A stretch of 64,000 nucleotides of DNA from Halisarca cf. caerulea (GCA_963170055.1 CAUJGJ010000195.1:129001-193000); one strand, 5' to 3'; positions 53,791 to 63,600 are shown, numbered from the stretch's first letter. The notes: generated by a model not told the origin, from the letters alone. Program-made: numbers and translations.

Positions 53791-54108
53791 ATGGAGGAGA
53801 TGGACAACATCAATCAGTCCAGTGGCTTATTGGAAAGGCTACTCGAGCAGGCAGGATTTCAGGGTAGTGGAACCATTACGTCCTACACATCGAGTACCAC
53901 GGATGCCCATCCACTGGTGTTGAGCTCCTGCAACTGCACAGCTACCCCACAAAGCGAGCACCACCATGCTGCCGCCACAGGTTCTATAAAAATCATAAAA
54001 ATCAAATCAATCATCAAGAATATATTTGAAATTCAAGTTTCAGGTTATTCAGGCATTTCAAAAGGCTATACACCACCAGCTAAGGCACACACAATACTTA
54101 ATGGATGA
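53791..54108 (+). CDS. Short ORF, second copy of a duplicated exon-like motif
   Basis: A 105-codon frame starting MEEMDNINQSSGLLERLLEQ, then AGFQGSGTITSYTSSTTDAH. The first 45 residues align with the ORF at 53,605. A possible splice donor (CACAG/GTTCTA) lies near 53,980, after which the frame runs through AT-rich, Ile/Lys-rich sequence that looks non-coding. From about 54,066 it enters a decayed copy of a segment found intact at 57,376. Treat only the first 60 residues as likely protein. No family recognised. Confidence 0.3.
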   Translation: MEEMDNINQSSGLLERLLEQAGFQGSGTITSYTSSTTDAHPLVLSSCNCTATPQSEHHHAAATGSIKIIKIKSIIKNIFEIQVSGYSGISKGYTPPAKAHTILNG

Positions 54109-54150
54109 ATCCAATGAAGAAATAAGTGATTCCTAAAGATACTGAAATAT
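54064..54150 (+). pseudogene. Decayed copy of the TPPAKAHT segment
   Basis: Closely matches 57,376-57,460 (CACCACCAGCTAAGGCACAC and ATGGATGAATYCAATGAAGA) but has one extra base in ATACTTAATGG and lacks four bases in GATTCCTAAAG. Both changes break the frame that is open at 57,373. Confidence 0.55.
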
Positions 54151-54478
54151 ATAACATGGTACAGTAAAGAAACAAAGGGACATGACCCAAGGAAGTGTAC
54201 AGCAATTACAGCCATTTTACGTCTTCAGTAGGCAATTATTATAAATTATTATTTACTACGTACATATATGTAATTGACAAAATTACGAAGACCAGGTATT
54301 CTCATTCTCAGATATGACGTACACATGTATGGATCAGCAACTGAATACTAACCAACAAAAGTTGCTGAAACAGCTGCAACACCAGTTCCTCTCCCAGAAC
54401 ACAATTAGACAGGTCGCACATCGTCCACAAGACTACCCTGGAATCTTCAGGCAAAAACTTGCCACAGTCACTGGCTAG
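54151..54478. other. Spacer with no recognised gene
   Basis: AT-rich unique DNA. A 74-codon minus-strand frame (54,308-54,532) is Cys/Leu-rich with no recognised motif and runs into the repeated GTACACCGACTG segment. Confidence 0.3.
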
Positions 54479-54505
54479 GACCGTACACCGACTGAAACCG
54501 TACAT

Positions 54506-55315
54506 CGACTGACACCGTACACCGGCACACATACGATACGCGTAACCGGGCGATGATCTGCAAGTCTCACGGGCCTTACATCACACCGCTGGGTACTAGA
54601 CAGCAAAGAGGTGGAGAAGAGAACGGTAACTCACAGGCCCTTCCCACTTCCGATGAAGCGGACCTGCCTCCAAAGGACTATGTGGCAAGCAACACTGCAA
54701 GGGCGAACTCAAACTCACAACTCCCGTGTCTTTAAGGAGCAAGGACGTACCCAATCACAAGCTCCGACCGTACACCGACCCGTACAACGACTGTGGCACA
54801 CAAAGTGTAGCCGTGCGATGACACGTCACCGCTGGGTACTTTCAGACACCCTCCCAAATGTCTGCTAGGAGCAAGGACGTACCCAATCACAAGCTCCGAC
54901 CGTACACCGACCCGTACAACGACTGTGGCACACAAAGTGTAGCCGTGCGATGACACGTCACCGCTGGGTACTTTCAGACACCGCCCCCAAATGTCTGCTA
55001 GGAGCAAGGACGCACCCGATCACAAGCTCCGACCGTACATCGACTGACACCGTACACCGGCACACATACGATACGTGTAACCGGGCGATGATCTGCAAGT
55101 CTCACGGGCCTTACATCACACCGCTGGGTACTAGACAGCAAAGAGATGGAGAAGAGAACGGTAACTTACAGGCCCTTCCCACTTCCAATGAAGCGGACCT
55201 GCCTCCAAAGGACTATGTGGCAAGCAACACTGCAAGGGCGAACTCAAACTCACAACTCCCGCGTCTTTAAGGAGCAAGGACCGTACCCAATCTGCAAGCT
55301 CCGACCGTACACCGA
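54506..55315. repeat. Direct duplication of about 275 bp, offset 535 bp
   Basis: 54,506-54,780 and 55,041-55,315 are nearly identical. Differences include ATACGCGTAA/ATACGTGTAA, GAGGTGGAG/GAGATGGAG and one extra C in GGACCGTACCC. GC content is clearly higher than in the flanking DNA. Short motifs of the type ACCGTACAYCGACTG recur at both ends. Confidence 0.88.
54736..55020. repeat. Tandem 132/133-bp repeat
   Basis: GGAGCAAGGACGTACCC begins copies at 54,736 and 54,868, and GGAGCAAGGACGCACCC begins a third, truncated copy at 55,001. The first period is 132 bp (44 codons); the second is 133 bp because of one extra C. On the minus strand this gives an ORF with two 44-residue repeats, best read as a consequence of duplication. 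Confidence 0.85.
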
Positions 55316-55427
55316 CAAAAGGTTGGTGAGTAGCGCCATGCGGCTGACTCTTAACGCCCCGCACCAAAGACTTACTCCAGGACCCCTTAAGGGAGACTAC
55401 TACGGGCTTCCTAGATCCCGCCAGCAT
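55131..55427 (-). CDS. Candidate minus-strand ORF, 98 codons, unknown product
   Basis: The frame begins MLAGSRKPVVVSLKGSWSKS at 55,427 and ends at 55,131. It lies about 105 bp downstream of a good minus-strand promoter (TATA box at 55,557-55,564). The sequence is unlike any family I recognise. The 3' half overlaps the 535-bp duplication, whose other copy keeps a different frame. A GTAAGT inside GGCCTGTAAGTTACC could be a splice donor that ends the coding part early. It may instead be the start of a non-coding transcript. Confidence 0.3.
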   Translation of the reverse strand: MLAGSRKPVVVSLKGSWSKSLVRGVKSQPHGATHQPFVGVRSELADWVRSLLLKDAGVVSLSSPLQCCLPHSPLEAGPLHWKWEGPVSYRSLLHLFAV

Positions 55428-55540
55428 GGGCGCAAGGTAGTAGCCTGGTCGGTTTGGTCACCCGGGTTCGGAGTTACCCCTTTTCTGAATTCAGCGCTAT
55501 TGGAGCCTGCAACCAACACGACAACTACTCACAAAGGAAA

Positions 55541-55648
55541 ATGGCGAGGACAGCAGCTTTTATACTAAAGTTCTACTTCCGTTTTGTGTTGAGCATTCTG
55601 ATTGGCTGTTGTCTTGTTTTGGCGCGCTTTGTGTGCCAATCTAATTAA
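55541..55648 (+). CDS. Possible 35-residue membrane micropeptide ORF
   Basis: ATG in AAAATGGCG context, then MARTAAFILKFYFRFVLSIL and a hydrophobic stretch to a TAA. It would be a single membrane-spanning segment. It overlaps the minus-strand promoter, has no supporting splice sites and no known relative, so it may be chance. Confidence 0.15.
   Translation: MARTAAFILKFYFRFVLSILIGCCLVLARFVCQSN
55557..55605 (-). promoter_or_regulatory. Minus-strand core promoter: CCAAT, ETS-like, TATA
   Basis: Reading the minus strand: GCCAATCAG at 55,606, CGGAAGTAG at 55,581-55,573 (ETS-like), and TATAAAAG at 55,564-55,557. CCAAT to TATA is about 40 bp, typical for metazoan promoters, and predicts initiation near 55,530. 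The GC-rich 54,480-55,530 segment would be its transcript. Confidence 0.45.
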
Positions 55649-55834
55649 TTGGTGAAATGGAGGGGCTACCCCTTAGCGTACAGGAAGACATGTCTACGCC
55701 CTGTGGATGCAGTACTGGCGAAAGATTATACTATCTTGATGCTCAGACTCCTTGCAGGGTGTGAGCAGGATGTGAGACAATGCAGTAGTTTACTGCTGGG
55801 CATACACATGCAGCTTTAGACTAGTGTGTCTAAC

Positions 55835-56280
55835 CCCATTGAGTGTGTGTTCTCTCCATGCTTGCATGCGCTCTCTGTACTTTGTGTGTTGTGTTCTCTC
55901 TACATTGAGTGTGTGTTCACTCTACATTGAGTGGTGTTTTCTCTCCCCATTGAGTGTGTGTTCACTCTACATTGAGTGGTGTTCTCTCTACATTGAGTGT
56001 GTGTTCTCTCTACATTGAGTGTGTGTTCTCTCTACATTGAGTGATGTGTTCTCTCTACACTGAGTGTGTGTTCTCTATATTTAGTGTGTGTTCTCTCCAC
56101 ATTGAGGGATGTGTTCTCTGTACATTGAGTGGTGTTCTCTGTACATTGAGTGGTGTTCTCTCTCTACATTGAGTGATGTTTTCTCTCTACAATGAGTGAT
56201 GTGTTCTTTGTAGATTGAGTGTGTGTTCTCTCTACATTGGGTGATGTGTTCTCTGTAAATTGAGTGTGTGTTCTCTTTAC
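55835..56280 (+). repeat. 22-bp minisatellite, block 1
   Basis: About 20 copies of a TTCTCTCTACATTGAGTGTG type unit of about 20-24 bp, with GTGGTG, GTGATG and TGTACA variants. It continues after a 590-bp interruption as block 2. Confidence 0.9.
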
Positions 56281-56378
56281 AGCTGTTCTTCCACCTTTTC
56301 TGTTCCGCATATCTACAATCTCTTCAAGGTCAATAGGTAATTCTGTGCCACAATCAACCTTGAATGGTCCAAAATGGC
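56281..56378 (-). CDS. Exon-like segment, unknown protein
   Basis: On the minus strand a frame runs from an acceptor-type TATCTGAG (56,379) to a donor-type GCT/GTAAAG (56,280). It encodes 32 residues beginning HFGPFKVDCGTEL, then PIDLEEIVDMRNRKG. Amino-acid composition is protein-like, but only one exon is visible. It sits between the two minisatellite blocks and may belong to an inserted mobile element rather than a host gene. Confidence 0.25.
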
Positions 56379-56399
56379 CTCAGATACCACCTTATATAA

Positions 56400-56872
56400 C
56401 CTAAAAACTCACATTTTCCCTGGGGGAGCATGCCCCAGACCCCCCTAGCTATATATGTACCCCTACGACTCTACTACGTACATATCCGTACATCCTTACA
56501 TCATGCACTGCCTGTGTTTTACAGACATTAGGATACCATGTGTGTACATATGAAACTACCGGCATGTCTTGCACAACAGACATGAAATACTGAAGCTTCC
56601 TGCCAAAAAGTTAATCCTAGATAGAACCCTGATATTATATATATACGTATAGGTGCTTAGTGTCAGATCAGCACTAGAAATCTGGTCATCTCATCATGTC
56701 ATTTGAGAACCACAAATGAGTCTGAAAATGCACCTCTTAGGGTATAAATTTAAAATACCCCCATACCCTCCTAGAAGGTATGCTATCATGCACACTCCCT
56801 TTGCCCCCCCCCCCCCCATATTTTTCGTAAGTATTGTTTTGCCCCCCTTGCCTATTTTTCTAAATGAAACCC
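56400..56872. mobile_element. Possible transposon fragments between minisatellite blocks
   Basis: Two minus-strand starts of similar type, CAGGGTTCTATCTAGGATTA (ending near 56,629) and CAGGGTTTCATTTAGAAAAA (ending near 56,872), and a GGGGGAGCATGCCCCAGACC segment at about 56,421 look like repeated-element ends. A C15 run is at about 56,803. No transposase or target duplication was found, so the type is unknown. Confidence 0.3.
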
Positions 56873-57345
56873 TGATTGAGTGTGTGTGTTTTCTCCACAT
56901 TGAGTGGTTCTCTCCACATTGAGTGGTGTGTTCTCTGTACATTGAGTAGTGTGTTCTCTCCGCATTGAGTGGTGTGTTCTCTCCACATTGAGTGGTGTGT
57001 TCTCTCTACATTGAGTGTGTGTTCTCTCTACATTGAGTGGTGTGTTCTCTCCACATTGAGTGTGTGTTCTCTGTTCATTGAGTGGTGTGTTCTCTGTACA
57101 TTGAGTGGTGTGTTCTCTGTTCATTGAGTGGTGTGTTCTCTCCACATTGAGTGTGTGTTCTCTCTACATTGAGTGTGTATTCTTTCCACATTGAGTTCCA
57201 CATTGAGTGTGTGTTCTCTCCACATTGAGTGTGTGTTCTCTCCACATTGAGTGTGTGTTCTCTCTACATTGAGTGTGTGTTCTCTCCATATAGAGTGTGT
57301 GTTCTCTCCGCATTGAGTGTGTGTTCTCTCTACATTGAGTGATGT
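56872..57345 (+). repeat. 22-bp minisatellite, block 2
   Basis: About 21 more copies of the block-1 unit (TCTCCACATTGAGTGGTGTG and variants). Remnants of the same unit reappear at 58,262-58,315, beyond the MITE-bearing segment. Confidence 0.9.
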
Positions 57346-57372
57346 GTTCTGAGACTCTTTCTATGTCTTTCT

Positions 57373-57513
57373 ATGGCTACACCACCAGCTAAGGCACACA
57401 CAGACTTAATGGATGAATTCAATGAAGAAATGAATGATTCCTGGCTAAAGATACTAGATAAAGGAAATAAGGTGGTTTCTAAAAGCCATGATCATGGGCA
57501 CATGGTGTACTAA
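57373..57513 (+). CDS. Short ORF, 46 residues, unknown
   Basis: Starts MATPPAKAHTDLMDEFNEEM, then NDSWLKILDKGNK, ending at TAA 57,511. A broken copy lies at 54,064. Acid/Trp-rich, helical-looking composition. The intact copy could be a first exon, a micropeptide, or part of a repeated element. No domain recognised. Confidence 0.3.
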   Translation: MATPPAKAHTDLMDEFNEEMNDSWLKILDKGNKVVSKSHDHGHMVY

Positions 57514-57683
57514 AATAGTGGTATCAAGGACACATTGTACTATAATAGCCTTTACTTACTGTAACATGTGGTACCAACACTGTGGCCACATACATGCAAA
57601 GGAACACCACATTTTAATTTGTAATGGCAGTTTGAAAACTAGTCTGAGTCTGTACCATTGAGTCTGTACCATAGAGTCTGTAC

Positions 57684-58190
57684 TAATGTTGCCACCATAC
57701 TGCTAAAAGTGTATCACAATAATATTTATTTATCTAGACATGTATCACAATACATCACGATATCGGCATATTACGAAATAGGTAGAGTCAGAGTTATCAG
57801 AAAGAAATATTTTAGCTGATCACTTGTTCATGTGCAAATACATTTATCGATAAGAGACCTTCCAGTGCATGACATCTCTTCTGGCATTCAAATACAAACT
57901 GGCAATGGTGACACTAGTTTAGGCTAAGCATTCGGTGTATTGTTGCTATGCCCAAACAACTCATTCAATCAATTGATTGATTGATTGATTGACTGTGAGT
58001 GAGGTGTAGGGACTATGAAACCACAATGCTGTGCTGGTCAAAGCACCAACCAGCATTGCAGCCTCCTCAGGACAGCCTACCAGAGAGATAGGTACCTGTA
58101 TCATGACATGAAGTATGCTCAATGTATTGTATCGTCTGTAGAAATATCGCGATACACGATATATTGCATGCGAGGATCGTGGCAACACTA
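57684..58190. mobile_element. hAT-like MITE, 507 bp, with 8-bp target duplication
   Basis: The element starts TAATGTTGCCAC and ends GTGGCAACACTA, so the terminal inverted repeats match at 11 of 12 bases and have the 5'-TARTG start typical of hAT termini. It is flanked by identical 8-bp GTCTGTAC at 57,676-57,683 and 58,191-58,198, the hAT target-site length. Subterminal ATATCG-type motifs (CACGATATCG at left, ATCGCGATACACGATA at right) are also inverted. There is no transposase inside, so it would be non-autonomous. The flanking DNA is itself a GTCTGTACC repeat, so the duplication alone is weaker evidence than usual. Confidence 0.75.
57960..57995 (+). repeat. (TTGA)n microsatellite
   Basis: About six tandem ATTG/TTGA copies inside the MITE. 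Confidence 0.8.
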
Positions 58191-58335
58191 GTCTGTACCA
58201 TTGAGTCTGTACCATAGAGTCTATACCATTGAGTCTGTACCATTGAGTCCGTACCATTGAGTCTCTCTACGTTGAGTGGTGTGTTCTCTCTACATTGGGT
58301 GATGTGTTCTCTCTCTATGTCTTGTCACTTCTCAG

Positions 58336-58462
58336 AGTCTTGGAGTGTCAGGTTCCTGTTAATGAAAAGTTAGCTGAAGACCTTTTGTATGGAGCTAAAA
58401 TTCCATTGTCTGTCCAGCAATGTGCTGCAGAATGTCTGCTGGTAGCCATTTTTGTACAGTAG
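58336..58462 (+). CDS. Exon-like ORF, about 41 residues, unknown
   Basis: After a good acceptor (TTGTCACTTCTCAG), the frame reads VLECQVPVNEKLAEDLLYGA, then KIPLSVQQCAAECLLVAIFV, and stops at TAG 58,460. Codon content is protein-like. The phase does not join to the exon at 58,786 by any strong donor, so it may be a terminal exon of a separate gene or a remnant. Confidence 0.3.
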
Positions 58463-58785
58463 CCTGCCTCTCACCATGGAAATTATGAACAGGTGAAATC
58501 CTCTAAATGTAGTGTCACAAATATGTTTGTGTTGAGCAGCAACTTTGCTGGTGTGTAGTGGGTTTCATGGCGAAGGTTAGCACATCTAATGACATACTAT
58601 TGCTATCCATTTTGTTGTATTTTCTGTGTATTATTGTCTGGATAGTGGTCTGTTGATGGCTATGTAGTCTTGTAATGTGAGTCTCTTTGTTTATGCATTC
58701 ACAATGTGTGCATGTATGTGTGTATAAAATATATCTTGCATAGCTTTAGTTTTGTTGTTATTTACATCACTACTTTTGTTTTCAG

Positions 58786-58963
58786 ACAAACTCAATACAA
58801 AATCAGATGGAGTCAAAAGGTGGCTACGGCAGCAGCTCAGGAGTACCTATAAAGAAGTAACACCTAAGGGCATTGATGTAGGGGTGAGTTTACTGTTCTT
58901 CAAGTGTGTTTGAATCCACCTCTTAATGCTCTTACCCTTCTCTTTCAGGGCTGTCCGTCATAG
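58786..58963 (+). CDS. Two 3'-terminal exons of an unknown gene
   Basis: Exon 58,786-58,883 (acceptor CTTTTGTTTTCAG, donor GGG/GTGAGT) encodes KLNTKSDGVKRWLRQQLRST, then YKEVTPKGIDVG. A 65-bp intron ending TTCTCTTTCAG leads to 58,949-58,963, giving GCPS and a TAG stop in phase. Both splice sites are strong and the phases agree. The upstream exons were not found; the preceding intron holds AT-rich sequence. No domain recognised; the gene would converge on the golgin gene 230 bp away. Confidence 0.45.
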
Positions 58964-59193
58964 AATGTGTCTTCAGCATGATTACATAGTACGTAAATAT
59001 TCTTATTGGAAGAACATTATAAATGGAGTGTGTGTTCTGAGAGCAGAGGTGACCAACCTTCACTTATGATCAGTAGCCATTAACACTATAACTGCAGCTC
59101 ACATGACGTTAACTAAAATTCATTACACATTCACATGAGGTGGGACTTGCGTACATTGAATGTGTACTACGCAGTGAAGACAAATGACAGGGG
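58964..59193. other. Spacer between convergent gene ends
   Basis: 230 bp between the + strand stop at 58,961-58,963 and the golgin stop at 59,194-59,196. No clear AATAAA signal was seen on either strand. Confidence 0.5.
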
Positions 59194-59274
59194 CTAAGGC
59201 AAATGGTACTTAATTCTTTCACAGACAGTATCTCTGCCAAGTGCTAGAATGATGTCCTTTAGGGCAGGTCCAAC
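59194..59274 (-). CDS. Last coding exon of the golgin
   Basis: The acceptor is GTCTTACATTTCAG; 26 residues (VGPALKDIILALGRDTVCER, IKYHLP) precede TAG. It is separated from the previous exon by an 890-bp intron that contains a 71-bp MITE. This C-terminal tail lies after the GRIP core. Confidence 0.6.
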   Translation of the reverse strand, partial: VGPALKDIILALGRDTVCERIKYHLP

Positions 59275-60576
59275 CTGAAATGTAAGACAAGACATAGAAT
59301 TAATGCCAGTCTACTTGTAGCATTGAGTGAGTGCTGGCCTCATTTTCAAATCGATTAGAGAGGGGATGTTAAGTGTTATTGGAAAACAGTGGGCGATGGA
59401 GTCCTCCTGTCCCACCCTCATTGTTTTTGTAAGGAACCTACATCCAATAAATGACCACCAATGTTTTATAGTTATGTTCATTTTGTACCCAATGAATTAA
59501 GCCAAAGTGGACAAAATTCGGGTATGTTACAAGCTTAGTCTGACGGGGCCAGACCAATTTCCTCCATTTGTATTCGGTCTGGCCCCGTTTGCGGGTCAGA
59601 TTGTAGTACAAGCTACGTATATATAGTTAGATCAGAAGCAGCTAGTGCTTTCTACCAGAGTTGATACAGCCTCTTAGTCACCTGGTGTATGCAGAGCTTC
59701 AGGCATTGTCATCAATCATCAAAGCTGAGCCATTGGAAACTTTCCAGCTGTGTGTGCGTGCGTGTGTGTGTGTGCACATTAGTAAAACAAGAACCCTACA
59801 AATAGTACAGAGAGACAACAATTCATGACAAAATTAATAAAACCAAAGGTAGAGTGTTAGTAGGCTCTGCAGACAGGGTGCCTTAATATGCTTATAAATG
59901 TACATTAAATTTTAGTTAAAACACTGGTGGTGGCATTTGGGCCAGCCTATTATAATAAACTCCATAGGCAGGTGGTCCATGTGTACGGCTTTGGGGTGTA
60001 CCGTATGCACCAACACACTGTGACAACAATAGTGATGAGATGATAAAAAAGTTCATTTGGAATTGTGAATGTATGGTTTACTTCCAAACCAAGATACCTA
60101 GAAGACAAGAGAAATGACTACCATGATAACAAGAACAGACACACTTATGTACCATGAACCAAACCTTGTAGTCCATAAATTCCTTGACAAATTTTTCTTC
60201 TTGAGGAGTGAACTTTAGAAAAGTTGCTATAGCCTTAACTAAATACCTGGCCTAAGTATGGGAGACAAAATTTAACAGATAAATAACAACAATTTAAGCA
60301 ATTTTCCTGACCTCTTCACCTTCACTGCACATATATTTGAAAACCACATGTTTCAAATACTGGAAGCCAACATCATTCACTAGTTCTGGGGTCCCACTTG
60401 ATTTGTAGTTGGAGAGACTGATAGTAGAACCAGTAGGAACAGGAGGTACAGACTCCTGAGGGCGCTGAGGGTAAATCAATAGTTTTCAGTGCACAAGTGG
60501 TACACATGTTTTCTATGAAGTATGTGGAGATGATTATCTCTCTCTCTCTCTCTCTCGGTGCGTGTGTGTGTTTGTG

Positions 60577-60646
<70 letters not shown>

Positions 60647-60653
60647 ATGTGTG

Positions 60654-60691
<38 letters not shown>

Positions 60692-63600
60692 TTTCGACGG
60701 CCACTAGTGGCCATGACACCAATAGCCACCTAAACCAGGGTTGACTGTCGTGAGGCTGGCCCACTCGCCCTTTTGGATGATCTGGCCTAAAAGCAGACCC
60801 CAGGCTACCACCTGGATCCTGCCCTATGCCCTCACGAGAGCAAGGTGTACCAAAGGAGAAGTGTGTGCACACTCATGTGTGTTCTTAAAATGCCCTTTTG
60901 CAAAGAAAAAATTCATTAAAAGCATGAAATTATTTGCCAATATATGGTCAGAACAGATCACAATGATGTCAAAATCCCTTAAGTACACAAAGTCTTCCCA
61001 AAAATAGGAGAATTTAAAATGATACAGGCACAGACTACACCCAGGAACATGGCCACTTTTCAAATTCACTGGTTTACAGCACACAGGGGTTAAACCTATT
61101 ATGCATTCATTGCAACATGTGGGGGTGACATGCAAGATGTGCAACTGTCACACCAAATCTTGTCCTCCCTAAAAGTTGTCCGGTGTGGACGCTTATCGAA
61201 TACAGACTCCATACCGTCGAGGCGTTAGGGTTAGGGTTGGGTTAGGGTTTAGTATTGATGAAACGATAGGGAGACAACTTACAGCAGGGGACCATTCACA
61301 GCATTACACAACTAGTGGGGGGGGGGGGTGACATGCAAGAGGTGCAATTAGGGTGTGTGTGACATGCAAGAGGTGCAACTAGGGGGGTGACATGCAAGAG
61401 GTGCAACTAGGGGGGGGGGGACATGCAAGAGGTGTAACTAGTGGGGGGGGGGGGTGACATGCAAGAGGTGCAACTAGGGGGGTGACATGCAAGAGGTGCA
61501 ATTAGTGGGGTGTGTGTGACATGCAAGAGGTGCAACTAGGGGGGGGGGGGCATGCAAGATGTGCAACTAGGGGGGTGACATGCAAGATGTGCAACCGGGG
61601 GGGGGGTGACATGCAAGAGGTCTGATGTGCAGGGTGTGTGACATACAAGAGGTCTGATGTGAAGGGGGTGTGACATACAAGAGGTCTGATGTGCAGGGGG
61701 TGTGACATACAAGAGGTCTGATGTGCAGGGGGTGTGACATGCAAGAGGTCTGATGTGCAGGGGGTGTGACATACAAGAGGTCTGATGTGCAGGGGGTGTG
61801 ACATGCAAGACCTGATGTGAAGGGGGTGTGACATGCAAGAGGTCTGATGTGCAGGGGGTGTAACATGCAAGACCTGATGTGAAGGGGGTGTGACATACAA
61901 GAGGTCTGATGTGCAGGGGGTGTGACATGCAAGACCTGATGTGAAGGGGGTGTGACATACAAGAGGTCTGATGTGCAGGGGGTGTGACATACAAGAGGTC
62001 TGATGTGCAGGGGCTGTGACATGCAAGACCTGATGTGAAGGGGGTGTGACATACAAGAGGTCTGATGTGCAGGGGGTGTGACATGCAAGATCTGATGTGA
62101 AGGGGGTGTGACATGCAAGAGGTCTGATGTGCAGGGGGTGTGACATGAAAGAGGTCTGATGTGCAGGGGGGTGTGACATACAAGAGGTCTGATGTGCAGG
62201 GGGTGTGACATACAAGAGGTCTGATGTGAAGGGGGTATGACATGCAAGAGGTCTGATGTGCAGGGGGTGTGACATACAAGAGGTCTGATGTGCAAGGGGT
62301 GTGACATACAAGAGGTCTGATGTGCAGGGGGTGTGACATGCAAGAGGTTCGATGTGCAGGGTGTGTGACATACGAGAGGTGTCCCATGTAGCAAGAATGG
62401 AGATGTGACATGCGGGAGTTCGACAGCAAGGTTAGGTGACTTCAGAATTCTTGGATTGAAGTAACATACTCACTAGCTCCTTTTGGAGAGTTCTCTTCAA
62501 ATCTACTATTTTCTGTTGCTGAACTTTTATCACCTTTGTGGTCAGGGAGATATGATATTATGCTTGATATAAAGAACAGAATTTATTATTGGAATGCTAC
62601 CAACCTTGTTTTTCTCAGTCATCTCATCTTCAATTTTTTGGTTTTCTTCACTCAATGCTTGAACCTAATGAAAAAAATGCCCAAAAGAAGACCTCGATCA
62701 AGCACACAGTGCTTTCAATATTAAAAGCTAACAGCAAATGAGTGGTCATGCATTCAGCAAAACTTGGATATTTGTTTCCCATCTGGTGTACATGATATTT
62801 TTATCATGGAGGATACAATACAATATTTAGCTAAATTGTCACTCTGCAAGTTTTAAGTGTAATTATGAACTCGCAAGTCTTAAACTAACACTTGTACTAG
62901 CAATAAGCAACTGCTATAGTTGAAACACAAAATGGCAATCATTTTTTTCAGTCTCTTATACTCAGTAGGGTCCATGCAAGGCCGGGCACTGTTTGTTGTT
63001 AACTACATAATGGAAAGATGTACTTTCGCAGCATGGTGGTGAAACTTACCCACCTTGCACATCAAATCTGCATGATGGCTACAGAATGGTTTTCCATCAC
63101 AAGCCGAGCACTTGGGGCTATCTTTAACAGCTTCAACATATGAAGTGTCCTAGAGTTGAAAATTGAATAAGTTACATAGTCTCAGACATCTGTGGAAACA
63201 TACAATGTTACAAGTCTAACCATACCTCTGTCCATTGAACATCTCTTTGTCGAACTTGCAAAATGGCTGGCTGCGAAAATAATTCATTAGAATTGACCAC
63301 ATCAGCTACAGTTCTTAGAATTCTGCCCATCTCTGGTAGTTCTACATCAAGTCTTGCCTCTCCATCTTCTTTACATGCCACTTGATCACTACTCTCTTCT
63401 TTTTCTACTGGAGTGGATGAACTCCTATCAATTTGTAGCTCCACATTTGCAAATGGTTCTCTATTAACTGCTTTCTCTACACCTCCAACAGATCTAAAAC
63501 CACTTGCAGAGTCTACTATTAGAGTGGGGGCTACCCTTTCCATTGACTCAATACTATCACGCAATTTAATGTCATTTAGTTGGATTTCTCTTTCCTCTAA

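Larger units (their letters stand above)
57645..58265 (+). repeat. 15-bp minisatellite (GTCTGTACCATTGAG), split by an insertion
   Basis: Three copies at 57,645-57,683 and five or six at 58,191-58,265. The MITE at 57,684-58,190 lies between them and has split the tract. Confidence 0.85.

Noticed and set aside
55440..55480. tRNA or pol III B-box at GGGTTCGGAGTTACC
   Set aside because: Only a partial GGTTCGA-type match. No A-box or cloverleaf could be built around it.
56716..56922. 68-codon ORF over the C15 run
   Set aside because: Pro-rich translation of a poly-C tract in probable transposon sequence.
60497..60744. ORFs over the TC/GT tract at 60.5 kb
   Set aside because: Low-complexity Cys/Val and His/Thr repeats within an intron.
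61502..62429. Three overlapping 275-297-codon ORFs rich in HTPCTSDLL
   Set aside because: The 32-bp minisatellite lacks stops in every minus frame, so all three frames are open; it lies inside a golgin intron.
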